Source: Saccharopolyspora shandongensis
Lineage (GTDB): Bacteria > Actinomycetota > Actinomycetes > Mycobacteriales > Pseudonocardiaceae
Direction: 5' to 3'
DNA: 64,000 bases
Assembly: GCF_900106995.1 (NCBI RefSeq)
Contig: NZ_FNOK01000014.1
Span: forward strand, 1-64,000
Numbering within the stretch: position 1 is the stretch's first letter; every line of letters begins with the position of its first letter. The translations under genes and the position numbers were made by a program. The notes below the pieces were generated by a model. The model saw nothing but the letters and a program-made list of their open reading frames with translations. It had not been told where the DNA came from and searched no databases. Below are positions 25,081-33,829 of this stretch, piece by piece.

Positions 25081-25773
25081 GTGGATACCGGTACTGATGC
25101 CGTGGGGTCGCTGTACCCGTTCCTGTCGAGGGCGGAGGGCGACGTCGATGCGGTGCTCGACGAAGTCCAGAAGTCCACGCAGGACAAGGCGCGGGAGATC
25201 GTGCACCTCCGCGGCGCGGTCCTGGACCGCTACCGCGGTGAGATCATCGCGTGCGCAACGGCGATGGCGGACCGCTTCGCCCGCGGCGGCCGGTTGCTCA
25301 CCTTCGGCAACGGCGGCAGCTCCACCGACGCCCAAGACCTCGCCAGCCTGTTCCTGAGCCCGGGCGGCGCGGGGCGCGCCCTCCCGGCGATCGGGTTGAC
25401 CAGCGACATCGCGGTGGTCACGGCGCTGTCCAACGACATCGGGTTCGACGTGGTGTTCGCCCGCCAGATCGGCGCCTTCGGCCGCCGCCACGACATCGCG
25501 GTAGGCCTGTCCACCAGCGGAAACTCCGCGAACCTGCTGCGGGCGTTCGAAGAGGCCGCGCGGCGCGGGTTGCTCACCGTGGGCATCGCCGGCGACAAGG
25601 GCGGCCGGATGGCCGAATCCGAGCACATCGACCACCTCTTCGTGGTGCCGTCCGCCTCGGTGCACCGCATCCAGGAGGCGCAGACCACGCTCTACCACGC
25701 ACTGTGGGAGATGACCCTGCTGGCGTTGGACGAATCGGGAGGAGCCGCCGATGTGCCTGGCGATCCCCGGTGA
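25081..25773 (+). CDS. SIS-domain protein, GmhA-like, canonical copy
   Basis: The 230-residue protein starts at GTG 25081. The GmhA signatures are intact: LLTFGNGGSSTDAQDLASLFL, LPAIGLTSDIAVVTALSNDIG, VGLSTSGNSANLLRAFEEA and HRIQEAQTTLYHALWE, where the Gln/His residues bind metal in GmhA. It could isomerise a phosphosugar. No heptose pathway genes are nearby, so a hydrogenase-linked role is suggested by position. Its 3' end overlaps hypC by 23 bases. Confidence 0.8.
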   Translation: MDTGTDAVGSLYPFLSRAEGDVDAVLDEVQKSTQDKAREIVHLRGAVLDRYRGEIIACATAMADRFARGGRLLTFGNGGSSTDAQDLASLFLSPGGAGRALPAIGLTSDIAVVTALSNDIGFDVVFARQIGAFGRRHDIAVGLSTSGNSANLLRAFEEAARRGLLTVGIAGDKGGRMAESEHIDHLFVVPSASVHRIQEAQTTLYHALWEMTLLALDESGGAADVPGDPR

Positions 25774-26020
25774 GGTCCTGGCGATCCTCCCGGACCGGCC
25801 GGACCTCGCCAAGGTCGAGGTGAGCGGAGTCCGCCGCAACATCAACATCGGGCTCCTCGAAGAACCGCCGGAACCGGGGCAGTGGATCCTGATCCACGTC
25901 GGCTTCGCATTGTCCACAATAGACGAGGAGGAGGCTCGGGCCGTGCTGGAGTTCCTGGAGGGCCTGGGGCAGACCTACACCGACGAGATCGACGCGCTGC
26001 AGGATTCGCGCATCGAGTGA
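25751..26020 (+). CDS. hypC: Hydrogenase maturation chaperone HypC
   Basis: The 89-residue protein begins MCLAIPGEVLAI; Cys2 is the iron-binding residue and is available after Met removal. EVSGVRRNINIGLLEE and WILIHVGFALSTIDEEEA complete the OB-fold. HypC carries Fe with its CO and CN ligands between the HypD complex and the large subunit. The start lies inside the SIS gene, and hypD follows 11 bases after the stop. Confidence 0.93.
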   Translation: MCLAIPGEVLAILPDRPDLAKVEVSGVRRNINIGLLEEPPEPGQWILIHVGFALSTIDEEEARAVLEFLEGLGQTYTDEIDALQDSRIE

Positions 26021-26031
26021 GTGGGGGACCG

Positions 26032-27159
26032 ATGCGATTCGTCGACGAGTACCGGGACGCGGACAAGGCGAGAGCGCTGGCCGCCGAGATCGCCGCGTTG
26101 TGCGAGCCGGGACGGCAGTACAAGTTCATGGAGGTCTGCGGCGGACACACGCACACCATCTACAAGCACGGCATCGAGGACTACCTGCCGGAGAACGTGT
26201 CGCTGGTGCACGGCCCCGGGTGTCCGGTGTGCGTGATCCCGATGGGCCGGGTCGACGACGCCATCCACATCGCGCGCCAACCTGGCGTGCTCATGACGTC
26301 CTTCGGCGACATGATGCGCGTGCCCGGCGGCAACGGGAACTTCTTCGACTCCAACGCCGAGGACACCAACATCCGGATGGTGTACTCGCCGCTGGACTCG
26401 TTGAAGCTCGCCCGGCAGGACCCCGACCGGCACGTGGTGTTCATGGCCATCGGGTTCGAGACCACCGCCCCGTCGACGGCGATGACCCTGCTGCGGGCCG
26501 AGCAGGAGGGCCTGGAGAACTTCTCCGTCTTCGGCAACCACGTGACGATCATCCCGGCGATCAAGGCGATCCTGGACTCCCCGGACCTGCGGCTGGACGG
26601 GTTCCTCGGCCCGGGGCACGTGTCGACGGTGATCGGCTGCCGGCCGTACGAATTCATCGCCGAGGACTACGGCAAGCCGGTGGTGGTCTCGGGCTTCGAG
26701 CCGCTGGACATCATGCAGTCGATCTACCTGCTGCTCAAGCAGCTGGCCGAGGGCCGTTGCGAGGTAGAGAACCAGTACAAGCGCGTGGTGCCGTGGCAGG
26801 GCAACACGACCGCCTTGGAAGCGATCGCCAGGACGATGGAGCTGCGCCCGTACTTCGAGTGGCGCGGCCTCGGCTTCATCTCGCACTCGGCGCTGCGGCT
26901 CCGCGACGCCTACGCGCGGTTCGACGCCGAGCGGCGTTTCGAGCTGCCGGGCGTGCGAGTGGCCGATCCCAAGGCATGCCAGTGCGGCGAGGTGCTCAAA
27001 GGCGTCCTCAAGCCGTGGGAGTGCAAGGTGTTCGGCACCGCTTGCACGCCGGAAACACCGATCGGCACCTGCATGGTCTCGCCCGAGGGCGCGTGCGCCG
27101 CGTACTACAACTTCGGGCGGTTCAGCCGGGCACGGGTCAAGGAGGCGAGCCGGACGTGA
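26032..27159 (+). CDS. hypD: Hydrogenase maturation protein HypD
   Basis: The 375-residue scaffold on which the Fe(CN)2CO unit is built. FMEVCGGHTHTIYKHG (about residues 36-51) carries the essential Cys, HGPGCPVCVIPMG (about 61-73) the redox Cys pair, and FETTAPSTA and GPGHVSTVIG are conserved. The C-terminal [4Fe-4S] cysteines lie in ACQCGEVLKGVLKPWECKVFG and GTACTPETPIGTCMVSPEGACAA. Its stop overlaps the hypE GTG start. Confidence 0.95.
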   Translation: MRFVDEYRDADKARALAAEIAALCEPGRQYKFMEVCGGHTHTIYKHGIEDYLPENVSLVHGPGCPVCVIPMGRVDDAIHIARQPGVLMTSFGDMMRVPGGNGNFFDSNAEDTNIRMVYSPLDSLKLARQDPDRHVVFMAIGFETTAPSTAMTLLRAEQEGLENFSVFGNHVTIIPAIKAILDSPDLRLDGFLGPGHVSTVIGCRPYEFIAEDYGKPVVVSGFEPLDIMQSIYLLLKQLAEGRCEVENQYKRVVPWQGNTTALEAIARTMELRPYFEWRGLGFISHSALRLRDAYARFDAERRFELPGVRVADPKACQCGEVLKGVLKPWECKVFGTACTPETPIGTCMVSPEGACAAYYNFGRFSRARVKEASRT

Positions 27160-28247
27160 GCGCTGGGAGCCGGGGCGAACTGGCCGAGCAGCAGGTGCTC
27201 GACCGGATCGAGAAGGCCCGCCGCCGCAAGCCGAAGGTGAAGGAGGAGCGGATCACGCTCGCGCACGGATCCGGCGGGAAGGCGACGCAGACGCTCGTCG
27301 AGGCCGTGTTCCTGGAGGCGTTCCGCAACGAAGTGCTGGAGCAGCTGGAAGACGGCGCGGAACTCGTGGTCGACGGGGGACGGCTGGCGTTCACCACCGA
27401 CTCGTACGTGGTGTCACCGCTGTTCTTCCCCGGCGGGAACATCGGTGACCTCGCGATCAACGGCACGGTCAACGACCTCGCGGTCTCCGGTGCGACTCCG
27501 CGGTACCTATCGGCCGGCTTCGTGATCGAGGAGGGTTTCCCGGTCGCCGACCTGATCCGCATCGTCGAGTCGATGGCGAACGCGGCGCGGGCGGCCGGCG
27601 TCGAGGTGGTCACCGGCGACACCAAGGTCGTGGAGAAGGGCAAGGCAGACGGCTGCTACATCAACACCTCGGGCGTCGGCGTCCTGCACACCGATCACCG
27701 GCTCGGCGTCCGCACGGTGCGTCCGGGCGATGCGGTGCTGGTCTCCGGGCCGATCGGTGATCACGGCGTGACGGTGATGCTCGCCCGCGGCGAGCTGGAC
27801 ATCGACTCCGACGTGGTCTCCGATACCGCGCCGGTGCACGAGCTCGTCGCGGGCCTGCTCACCGCCGTGCCGGAGGTCCGGGCGCTGCGCGACGCCACGC
27901 GCGGTGGTGTCGCGACGATCCTCAACGAGATGGCCCAGGCCGCGCAGGTGGCCGTCGTCGTCGACGAAGCGGCGATTCCGGTGCGCACCGAGGTCCGGGG
28001 CGCCTCTGAGCTGCTGGGCATCGACCCGCTCTACGTGGCCTGCGAGGGCCGTATCGTCGCGGTAGTCCCGGGCGGGCAGGCCGAGACGGCGCTGGAGGCG
28101 ATGCGCGCGCATCCGCTGGGGGAGCAGGCCGCCTTGATCGGGCGCGTCGGTGACGATCCACCCGGGCTGGTGCTGTTGAACACGACCTTCGGCGGCACCC
28201 GGATCGTCGATCTGCTGGTCGGCGACCCACTACCGCGGATCTGCTGA
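27156..28247 (+). CDS. hypE: Hydrogenase maturation protein HypE
   Basis: The 363-residue PurM-like ATPase converts the carbamoyl group on its C-terminal Cys to cyanide. TLAHGSGGKATQTLVEAVF opens the domain, TTDSYVVSPLFFPGGNIGDLAI binds ATP/Mg, and ALRDATRGGVATILNE is conserved. The protein ends exactly in PRIC, the modified cysteine tail, so the ORF is complete. The N-terminus has about 30 extra basic residues (EKARRRKPKVKEER). It starts at GTG 27156 within the hypD stop. Confidence 0.95.
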   Translation: MSAGSRGELAEQQVLDRIEKARRRKPKVKEERITLAHGSGGKATQTLVEAVFLEAFRNEVLEQLEDGAELVVDGGRLAFTTDSYVVSPLFFPGGNIGDLAINGTVNDLAVSGATPRYLSAGFVIEEGFPVADLIRIVESMANAARAAGVEVVTGDTKVVEKGKADGCYINTSGVGVLHTDHRLGVRTVRPGDAVLVSGPIGDHGVTVMLARGELDIDSDVVSDTAPVHELVAGLLTAVPEVRALRDATRGGVATILNEMAQAAQVAVVVDEAAIPVRTEVRGASELLGIDPLYVACEGRIVAVVPGGQAETALEAMRAHPLGEQAALIGRVGDDPPGLVLLNTTFGGTRIVDLLVGDPLPRIC

Positions 28248-28250
28248 GCC

Positions 28251-28580
28251 TTGCACGAGCTCGGCATCACTCAGAGCATCGTGGACGCCGTCCTGGAGGC
28301 GGTGGACGAGCCCGTCATCGAGCGCGTGCACCTGGAGATCGGGCGGCTTTCCGGCGTGGTGCCGGATTCGATCCGGTTCTGCTTCGAGCTCGTCGCGGAC
28401 GGCACCCGGCTGTCGACGGCCTCCCTGGACATCGTGGAACCGGCCGGGCGCGGTGAATGCCGCTCGTGCGGACGGGAAATCGAGATGGACGAGCTGCTCG
28501 CGCGCTGCCCGTGCGGCGGCGTCGACATCGCGGTCCTAGCTGGACAAGAACTTCGGATCAAGGCCGTGGAGGTGGGGTAG
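28251..28580 (+). CDS. hypA: Nickel insertion protein HypA
   Basis: The 109-residue protein starts at TTG 28251, three bases after hypE, giving MHELGITQSIVD, where His2 and Glu3 form the nickel site. The zinc site is CRSCG (about 70-74) with CPCGG (about 91-95); the second pair is CPC rather than CxxC, a known variant. HypA works with HypB to load nickel into HhyL. Confidence 0.93.
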   Translation: MHELGITQSIVDAVLEAVDEPVIERVHLEIGRLSGVVPDSIRFCFELVADGTRLSTASLDIVEPAGRGECRSCGREIEMDELLARCPCGGVDIAVLAGQELRIKAVEVG

Positions 28581-29261
28581 ATGTGCGGTACGTGCGGTTG
28601 TGACGACGAGGACTCGCGGACGGTGGTCCTGGAGCGGCAGGTGCTGGCCAAGAACGACGGGCTCGCCGCCGAGAACCGGGAGCGCGCGCAGTCCAGGGGG
28701 ATCGCCTTGATCAACCTGATGAGCTCGCCCGGTTCCGGCAAGACCAGCCTGCTGGCCCGCACCGCGCGGGAATTCGACGGCGCCCCGCTGGCGGTCGTCG
28801 AAGGCGATCAGGAAACCGGCCTCGACGCGGCACGATTGCGGGAGAGCGGATGCCCGGTGGTGCAGATCAACACCGGAACGGGATGCCACCTGGACGCGGC
28901 CATGCTGTCCGACGCCCTGCGCGTCCTGCAGCCGCCGGACCGTTCGGTGGTGTTCGTCGAGAACGTCGGGAACCTGGTGTGCCCGGCGCTGTTCGACCTC
29001 GGTGAGCGCGTCAGGGTGGTCCTCGCGTCGGTGACGGAGGGGGAGGACAAGCCCCTGAAGTACCCGCACATGTTCCGTTCGGCGGATCTGGTGCTGCTCA
29101 ACAAGATCGACCTGCTGCCCCACGTCGACTTCGACGTGGCCCGCTTCACCGACGCCGCGTCCACCGCCAATCCCGGCGCCCGGGTGCAGCCCCTGTCGGT
29201 CTCGACCGGGGAAGGCCTCGACGCCTGGTACGCCTGGCTGGACAAGCAGGTGCTCGCCTAG
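28581..29261 (+). CDS. hypB: Hydrogenase nickel incorporation GTPase HypB
   Basis: The 226-residue protein begins MCGTCGCDDED, a CxxCxC high-affinity nickel site. The G domain has LINLMSSPGSGKTSLL (P-loop), EGDQETGLDAARLR, INTGTGCHLDA (the metal-binding Cys/His of the G domain), FVENVGNLVCPA and LLNKIDLLPH. It has no long His-rich stretch, so nickel delivery rather than storage is expected. It is the last gene of the plus-strand hyp run. Its stop codon overlaps the hypF stop from the other strand. Confidence 0.95.
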   Translation: MCGTCGCDDEDSRTVVLERQVLAKNDGLAAENRERAQSRGIALINLMSSPGSGKTSLLARTAREFDGAPLAVVEGDQETGLDAARLRESGCPVVQINTGTGCHLDAAMLSDALRVLQPPDRSVVFVENVGNLVCPALFDLGERVRVVLASVTEGEDKPLKYPHMFRSADLVLLNKIDLLPHVDFDVARFTDAASTANPGARVQPLSVSTGEGLDAWYAWLDKQVLA

Positions 29262-31525
29262 CGCCGCGCGCGGCACAGCGCTCCGGCAACGGCGGCCTGC
29301 CCCAGGCTGATCCCGCCGTCGTTGGACGGAACCTGCGAATGCAGCAACGTGCGGAACCCGTTGCGGTCCAACAACATCGTGACACGCTGCAACAGCAGGA
29401 CGTTCTGGAAGACGCCGCCGGAAAGGGCCACGGTGCCGATCCCGGTGGAATCCCGCAGCCGGCCGCAGACGTTCACCACGGCCGCCGCCAACCCGTTGTG
29501 GAACCGCGCGGCGATCACCGGCAATGGCGTTGCGGCACGGAGATCGGCGACGACCGAACGAACCAGGTCCGCCCCGCGAACCCGCAACACCGGACCGCCG
29601 CTGATCGACACCGGGTATTCGCCGGCCTCGGCGGTGTCGGCGAGTTGTTCGAGCTCGATGGCGGCCTGGCCCTCGTAGTTGATCAGGTCCCGCACACCGA
29701 GGATCGCCGCCACGGCATCGAAGAGCCGTCCGGCGCTGGAAGTCGGCGGCGCGTGGCGATCCCATCGCGACAGCGCGGCGACCTCGGCCCAGTTCGCGTT
29801 GCGCTGCAGCACATCGAGATCCGGGGACAGGTTCCCGCTCTCGGCCAGGTAGGCGACTGCGGTCCGCCACGGCTGCTTGATGGCGGTCGTTCCGCCGGGC
29901 AGCGGGACCGGTTCCAGGTGGCCCTGCCGCCGGAAGCCGGTCAGGTCGGCGACCAGGAACTCCCCGCCCCAGATCGACCCGTCGCTGCCGTACCCGGTCC
30001 CGTCGAACGCAACTCCGAGCACGGGGCCGGATTCGCCGTTGTCTGCCAGGCAGGATGCAATGTGCGCGTGGTGGTGCTGCACCCCGATCAGCTCGGTGCC
30101 GTCCAGCTCCGCCGCGTACTTCGTCGACAGGTACTCGGGGTGCAGGTCGTGGGCCACGACCCGCGGTTCGACGTCGAAGAGCCGGCGGAAGTGCTTGATC
30201 CCGCCGGTGAAGGACCGCAGCGTCTCGTAGTTCTCCAGGTCGCCGATGTGGTGGGAGACGAAGACGTGCTCGTCCTTGGCGACGGCGAAGGTGTTCTTCA
30301 GCTCGGCACCGCAGGCCAGCACCGGCTGCGGGAACGGCCACGGCAGCGTCACCGGTTCCGGCACGTGGCCGCGGGACCGCCGGATCGGCATCGTGCGGCC
30401 GCCCACCACCCGCACGACGGAGTCATCGGTGCGGATGTGGATGGGCCGGTCGTGGGTCAGGAACGCATCGGCGATGCCGCCCAGCCGCGCGAGCGCGTCG
30501 TCATCGAGGTAGGCGATCGGCTCGTCGGAGACGTTGCCGCTGGTGAGCACGATCGGCCGGGGAAAGCGGCGCAGGAGCAGGTGATGCAGCGGGGTGTAGG
30601 GAAGCATGAGGCCCAGCCGGTGGTTGCCGGGCGCGACGCTCGGCGCGACCGGGGCACCGCGCAGCCGGTCGAGCAGCACGATGGGGCGTCGCCTGGACGT
30701 GAGCGCGGCTTGCTCCGCGTCGTCGATCGCGCACAGCGACCGGGCCTGCTCGACCGAGGCCACCATGACCGCGAAGGGTTTGTCCTCCCGGTGCTTACGC
30801 TTGCGCAGGGTGGCCGCCGCATCGCTGTTGGTCGCGTCCACGGCCAAGTGGTACCCGCCCAGTCCCTTCACGGCCAGCACTTCGCCGCGCGCCAGGCTCG
30901 CCACCGCTTCGGCGAGGGGTTCGCCCCGAAGGGCCACGCCGCCGCTGTCGGTCAGCCGCAGCCGCGGCCCGCAGTCGGGGCAGCACACCGGCTGGGCGTG
31001 GAACCGGCGGTTCGCCGGATCGCGGTACTCCGCCTCGCACCGGGAGCACAGGGCGAATCCCGCCATCGTCGTGTTCGGACGGTCGTACGGAACGTCCCGA
31101 ACGATGGTGAACCGCGGCCCGCAGTTGGTGCAGTTGGTGAACGGGTAAGCGGACCGCCGGTCGTCCGGATCGGTGATCTCGCCCAGACAGTCGGCGCAGG
31201 TGGCGCTATCGCTGGAGACGAGGGCCGCCCGCGATCCGGTCGAGTCGCTGTCGACGACCCGGAACCCGGTTTCGGCCACGGCGGCGACATCGGCGACGGA
31301 GATCCGGGCCACCACCGCCAACGGCGGAGCCTGCTCCCGGAGCCTGTCGAGGAACCGCCGGATGTCGGACGCCGGCCCCTCCACCTCGACGAACACGCCG
31401 TGCACGTCGTTGCCGACGTGCCCGGCCAGCCCGAGACCGGTCGCCAGCGAGTAGACGAAGGGCCGAAAGCCCACGCCTTGCACGATCCCCTCGACCCGAA
31501 CACGCTTCCGGACCAGTTCGCCCAT
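29258..31525 (-). CDS. hypF: Carbamoyltransferase HypF
   Basis: The 755-residue enzyme makes the CN precursor by moving carbamoyl from carbamoyl phosphate to HypE. Domains in order: acylphosphatase (RVEGIVQGVGFRPFVYSLA), two zinc fingers (CADCLGEI...CTNCGPRFT; CSRCEAEY...CPDCGPRL), YrdC-like ATP site (VLAVKGLGGYHLAVDATN, KRKHREDKPFAVM) and a Kae1-like domain (HHHAHIASCLADN, GVAFDGTGYGSDG, ALSGGVFQNVLL). I chose ATG 31525; the frame is open to 31579. Unlike the other hyp genes it is on the minus strand. Confidence 0.95.
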   Translation of the reverse strand: MGELVRKRVRVEGIVQGVGFRPFVYSLATGLGLAGHVGNDVHGVFVEVEGPASDIRRFLDRLREQAPPLAVVARISVADVAAVAETGFRVVDSDSTGSRAALVSSDSATCADCLGEITDPDDRRSAYPFTNCTNCGPRFTIVRDVPYDRPNTTMAGFALCSRCEAEYRDPANRRFHAQPVCCPDCGPRLRLTDSGGVALRGEPLAEAVASLARGEVLAVKGLGGYHLAVDATNSDAAATLRKRKHREDKPFAVMVASVEQARSLCAIDDAEQAALTSRRRPIVLLDRLRGAPVAPSVAPGNHRLGLMLPYTPLHHLLLRRFPRPIVLTSGNVSDEPIAYLDDDALARLGGIADAFLTHDRPIHIRTDDSVVRVVGGRTMPIRRSRGHVPEPVTLPWPFPQPVLACGAELKNTFAVAKDEHVFVSHHIGDLENYETLRSFTGGIKHFRRLFDVEPRVVAHDLHPEYLSTKYAAELDGTELIGVQHHHAHIASCLADNGESGPVLGVAFDGTGYGSDGSIWGGEFLVADLTGFRRQGHLEPVPLPGGTTAIKQPWRTAVAYLAESGNLSPDLDVLQRNANWAEVAALSRWDRHAPPTSSAGRLFDAVAAILGVRDLINYEGQAAIELEQLADTAEAGEYPVSISGGPVLRVRGADLVRSVVADLRAATPLPVIAARFHNGLAAAVVNVCGRLRDSTGIGTVALSGGVFQNVLLLQRVTMLLDRNGFRTLLHSQVPSNDGGISLGQAAVAGALCRARR

Positions 31526-31578
31526 CGACCCAGTCTCGAACGAACGAACACGCAACGCATCCGCGGCCACGACGAGCA

Positions 31579-31998
31579 CGATTCTCGGAGCCTGTCGCTG
31601 TCGACACCTGGCACCGGCCCGGGCTGCTGCTGATCGGCGACGCGGTGCACGTGATCTCCCCCGTGGGCGGCAACGGCATCCTGATGGCCGTCCAGGATGC
31701 GGTCGCCGCGGCCAACCGGCTGGTCCCGGCCCAGCGGCGCGGGACCGCGACCACCGCGGACCTGGCCGCGGTGCAGGCCGACCGCGAAACCGCGATCGAG
31801 CGGGTGCAAGCCAAGCAGGTCGCGATCGAACGGCAGGTCGGCCGCGCCCGCGAACGCGGCCGACCGATCGGGTCCCCGACGCTGCTGAAGCTCGTCACGG
31901 CGCTACCGGGCGTGCGCGGGCGCAACGCTCGCGCCAACGCATACGGACCGAACCCGCCTCGGCTGGACCTCGACCTCCTGCCATCGACCCTCCACTGA
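31579..31998 (+). pseudogene. C-terminal fragment of FAD-dependent monooxygenase
   Basis: The frame reads VDTWHRPGLLLIGDAVHVIS followed by PVGGNGILMAVQDAVAAANRL, the GD motif and FAD-contact helix of PHBH/UbiH-type monooxygenases, and continues through a long helix to LLKLVTALPGVRGR and a stop at 31998. The NADPH/FAD Rossmann part and any start are missing; the upstream DNA is already hypF. This is a 5'-truncated relic of about 140 of some 400 residues. Confidence 0.8.
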
Positions 31999-32056
31999 GG
32001 ATTGGCGAAAAGTGCCGGAATTTCTTGGTTTTCGGATCAACTGGGTGGTGGTGCGG

Positions 32057-33085
32057 TCATCCGTCGAGGAAACGAACCAGCTCCTCGGTGACGAACTGGG
32101 GGTTTTCCTCGGCGAGCCAGTGTCCGGCGCGCGGCACGTCCACCGCGCGAACGATGTTGGTCATGCGCGGATCCACCGTGGCTCGGATCGCGTCGACTTG
32201 CCCTTGGGCGGTCATGAGCAGGGTCGGGATGCGTACCGGTGCGGCTGACACGGTGTCGCGCACGTCCTTTTCGAGGGCGCGGTAGAGCTCGAAGCCGCCC
32301 GACAGGGCCTCGGGCCGGCTGTAGGTCCGTGCGTACTCGTTGATCTCGCCGTCGGTGAACGGAGACCGATCCGAGGTGCCGCCGAAAGCCGTGCCCTCGA
32401 ATGAGACCTGGGGATAGAACGATGCCAGGTACTCGCGGACGTCGTCGCCCACGATCGCCTCGGGGATCCGTCGCTGGGAGTGGAACGCGATGTGCCAGCT
32501 CAGCGTGCGGTACGTGGACGCGTCGATCGCGGGCCCGGGCAGTGGCAGGTCGAGGTATCCGAGGCGGGTGGTGTCGCCGGGGAACTGGCTGGCGTACTGG
32601 AACGCCACCGCGGCACCGAAATCGTGCCCGATGACGGCGGCGTCCCGGACCTGGAGCTTGTCGGCGATCAGCCCGTGCACGTACCGCGCCAGGGTGGCTT
32701 TGTCGTAGGCGGTCGGGGTGCCGGTGCTGTCGCCCAGCCCGGGTAGGTCGATCGCGTAGACGGTGTGGTGTTCGGCGAGGGCCGGCATGATCTGCCACCA
32801 GCCGTACCAGGTCTGGGGCCAGCCGTGGATCAGCACCACTGGCGTGCCGCTGCCGCCGGTCACGTAGTGCATGCGGACACCGTCGACGTCGGCGAACTCG
32901 TGCCGGAAGGTGCCCTGGAACGCCGGGTCGTCCTGGGTGGCGACGGCGTACGGCGCAACGGAATCCGCGGTCGGCGCGGAGCAGGCCGCGCCGCCGATCG
33001 TGAGCAGAAGGGTGAGCGCGAGGGTCGCCGCCGTGCGCGCGGGTCGGTGGAACCTGCGCGTCAGCGGCCGGGTTTCGGTGATCAT
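32057..33085 (-). CDS. Lipoprotein alpha/beta hydrolase (epoxide hydrolase/dehalogenase-like)
   Basis: The 342-residue protein has a signal peptide with lipobox (TIGGAAC, Cys about 35), so it is probably anchored outside the cell. The hydrolase core has LIHGWPQTWYGWWQIMPALA (oxyanion HGWP), VIGHDFGAAVAFQYA, where Asp in GHDFG is the nucleophile of epoxide hydrolases and haloalkane dehalogenases, a cap domain, and the catalytic His in RAGHWLAEENP. LMTAQGQVD near the end may hold the acid. The substrate is unknown. It lies 31 bp after a small ORF with a strong ribosome binding site. Confidence 0.85.
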   Translation of the reverse strand: MITETRPLTRRFHRPARTAATLALTLLLTIGGAACSAPTADSVAPYAVATQDDPAFQGTFRHEFADVDGVRMHYVTGGSGTPVVLIHGWPQTWYGWWQIMPALAEHHTVYAIDLPGLGDSTGTPTAYDKATLARYVHGLIADKLQVRDAAVIGHDFGAAVAFQYASQFPGDTTRLGYLDLPLPGPAIDASTYRTLSWHIAFHSQRRIPEAIVGDDVREYLASFYPQVSFEGTAFGGTSDRSPFTDGEINEYARTYSRPEALSGGFELYRALEKDVRDTVSAAPVRIPTLLMTAQGQVDAIRATVDPRMTNIVRAVDVPRAGHWLAEENPQFVTEELVRFLDG

Positions 33086-33116
33086 GTGTTCCTGTCCTGC
33101 GGAGAAAGTGGTGGGG

Positions 33117-33248
33117 TCAACGCCCGGGTGTGCTGGCGATCTTCGCGATGATCGAGACGCGGCGGTAGTCGAGGAATCCGCGCGGGACCTCGGTTTCGCT
33201 GCTTCCGGTTCTGGGTGGTGGGGTGTCGCGGCGCATGGTGGTGGGCAC
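33117..33248 (-). CDS. Small ORF (43 aa) upstream of the lipoprotein hydrolase
   Basis: GTG 33248 is preceded by GGAAGGAG at good spacing. The product is basic and Cys-free, with PTTMRRDTPPPRTGSSETEV in the N-terminal half and LDYRRVSIIAKIAS near the end. Stop at 33117, 31 bp before the hydrolase start, so probably co-transcribed. No family is recognised; it could be a leader peptide or a small regulatory peptide. Confidence 0.45.
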   Translation of the reverse strand: MPTTMRRDTPPPRTGSSETEVPRGFLDYRRVSIIAKIASTPGR

Positions 33249-33437
33249 GGCGGTCTCCTTCCTTCGTGGGCGGCGACGGTGACCGCCGAGTGGGGTGCGG
33301 TGGAGGAGCAGGAAGTGGTCGATGACCTGACCGCGTTCAGCGGCGGTCATCGGGATTTTTCCGTCGGTGTGCGCCCAGTCTCACCGGCCGCGCAGCGATC
33401 TGGCACGGAATCTTGCCGTTCCGGCAAGGAGGCTCTT

Positions 33438-33554
33438 GTGGATCGCGAAACCGACGATGTGCTCGATGAGGCGGAGACGCGACTTCGCGCTGCGGCGTCA
33501 CCCGGCGGCGAGCCTCGCCGTGCAGAAGCCGAGATCGACGAACCTGCCCCGTAG
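33438..33554 (+). CDS. Small acidic ORF (38 aa)
   Basis: GTG 33438 follows a near-perfect AAGGAGG at 5-base spacing. The peptide is MDRETDDVLDEAETRLRAAA plus an acidic Pro-ending tail (EAEIDEPAP). It is divergent from the small ORF at 33248. No family is recognised; I include it because of the ribosome binding site, not the protein. Confidence 0.35.
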   Translation: MDRETDDVLDEAETRLRAAASPGGEPRRAEAEIDEPAP

Positions 33555-33829
33555 AGGTCGAGTCGCGAGCAGGCTCACCGAGAACCGTTGACCGACAACG
33601 GAATCTCCGCTCGATCCAGTTGAGCAGACGTGTTCGTACTGGCTTGGACTCCGGCGCGCCTGCGGGCGCCCCTGAATTCCGGCGCCGTAAATTCTGAGAA
33701 TTTTGGCTCTTCTGGCGCATCGGTGGGTGGTTTGGGCTGTTGCTTTGGTTCCGGATACGAGGCGCGCCGTTGCTGTGTCTAGGTTTCTGACTTGTGGAGG
33801 TCAGGAACCGAAGGAACGGGCAACGGTGT

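Noticed and set aside
29339..31633. A 764-codon plus-strand open frame opposite hypF
   Set aside because: hypF is complete with all domains, and the opposite frame shows only composition-driven residues.
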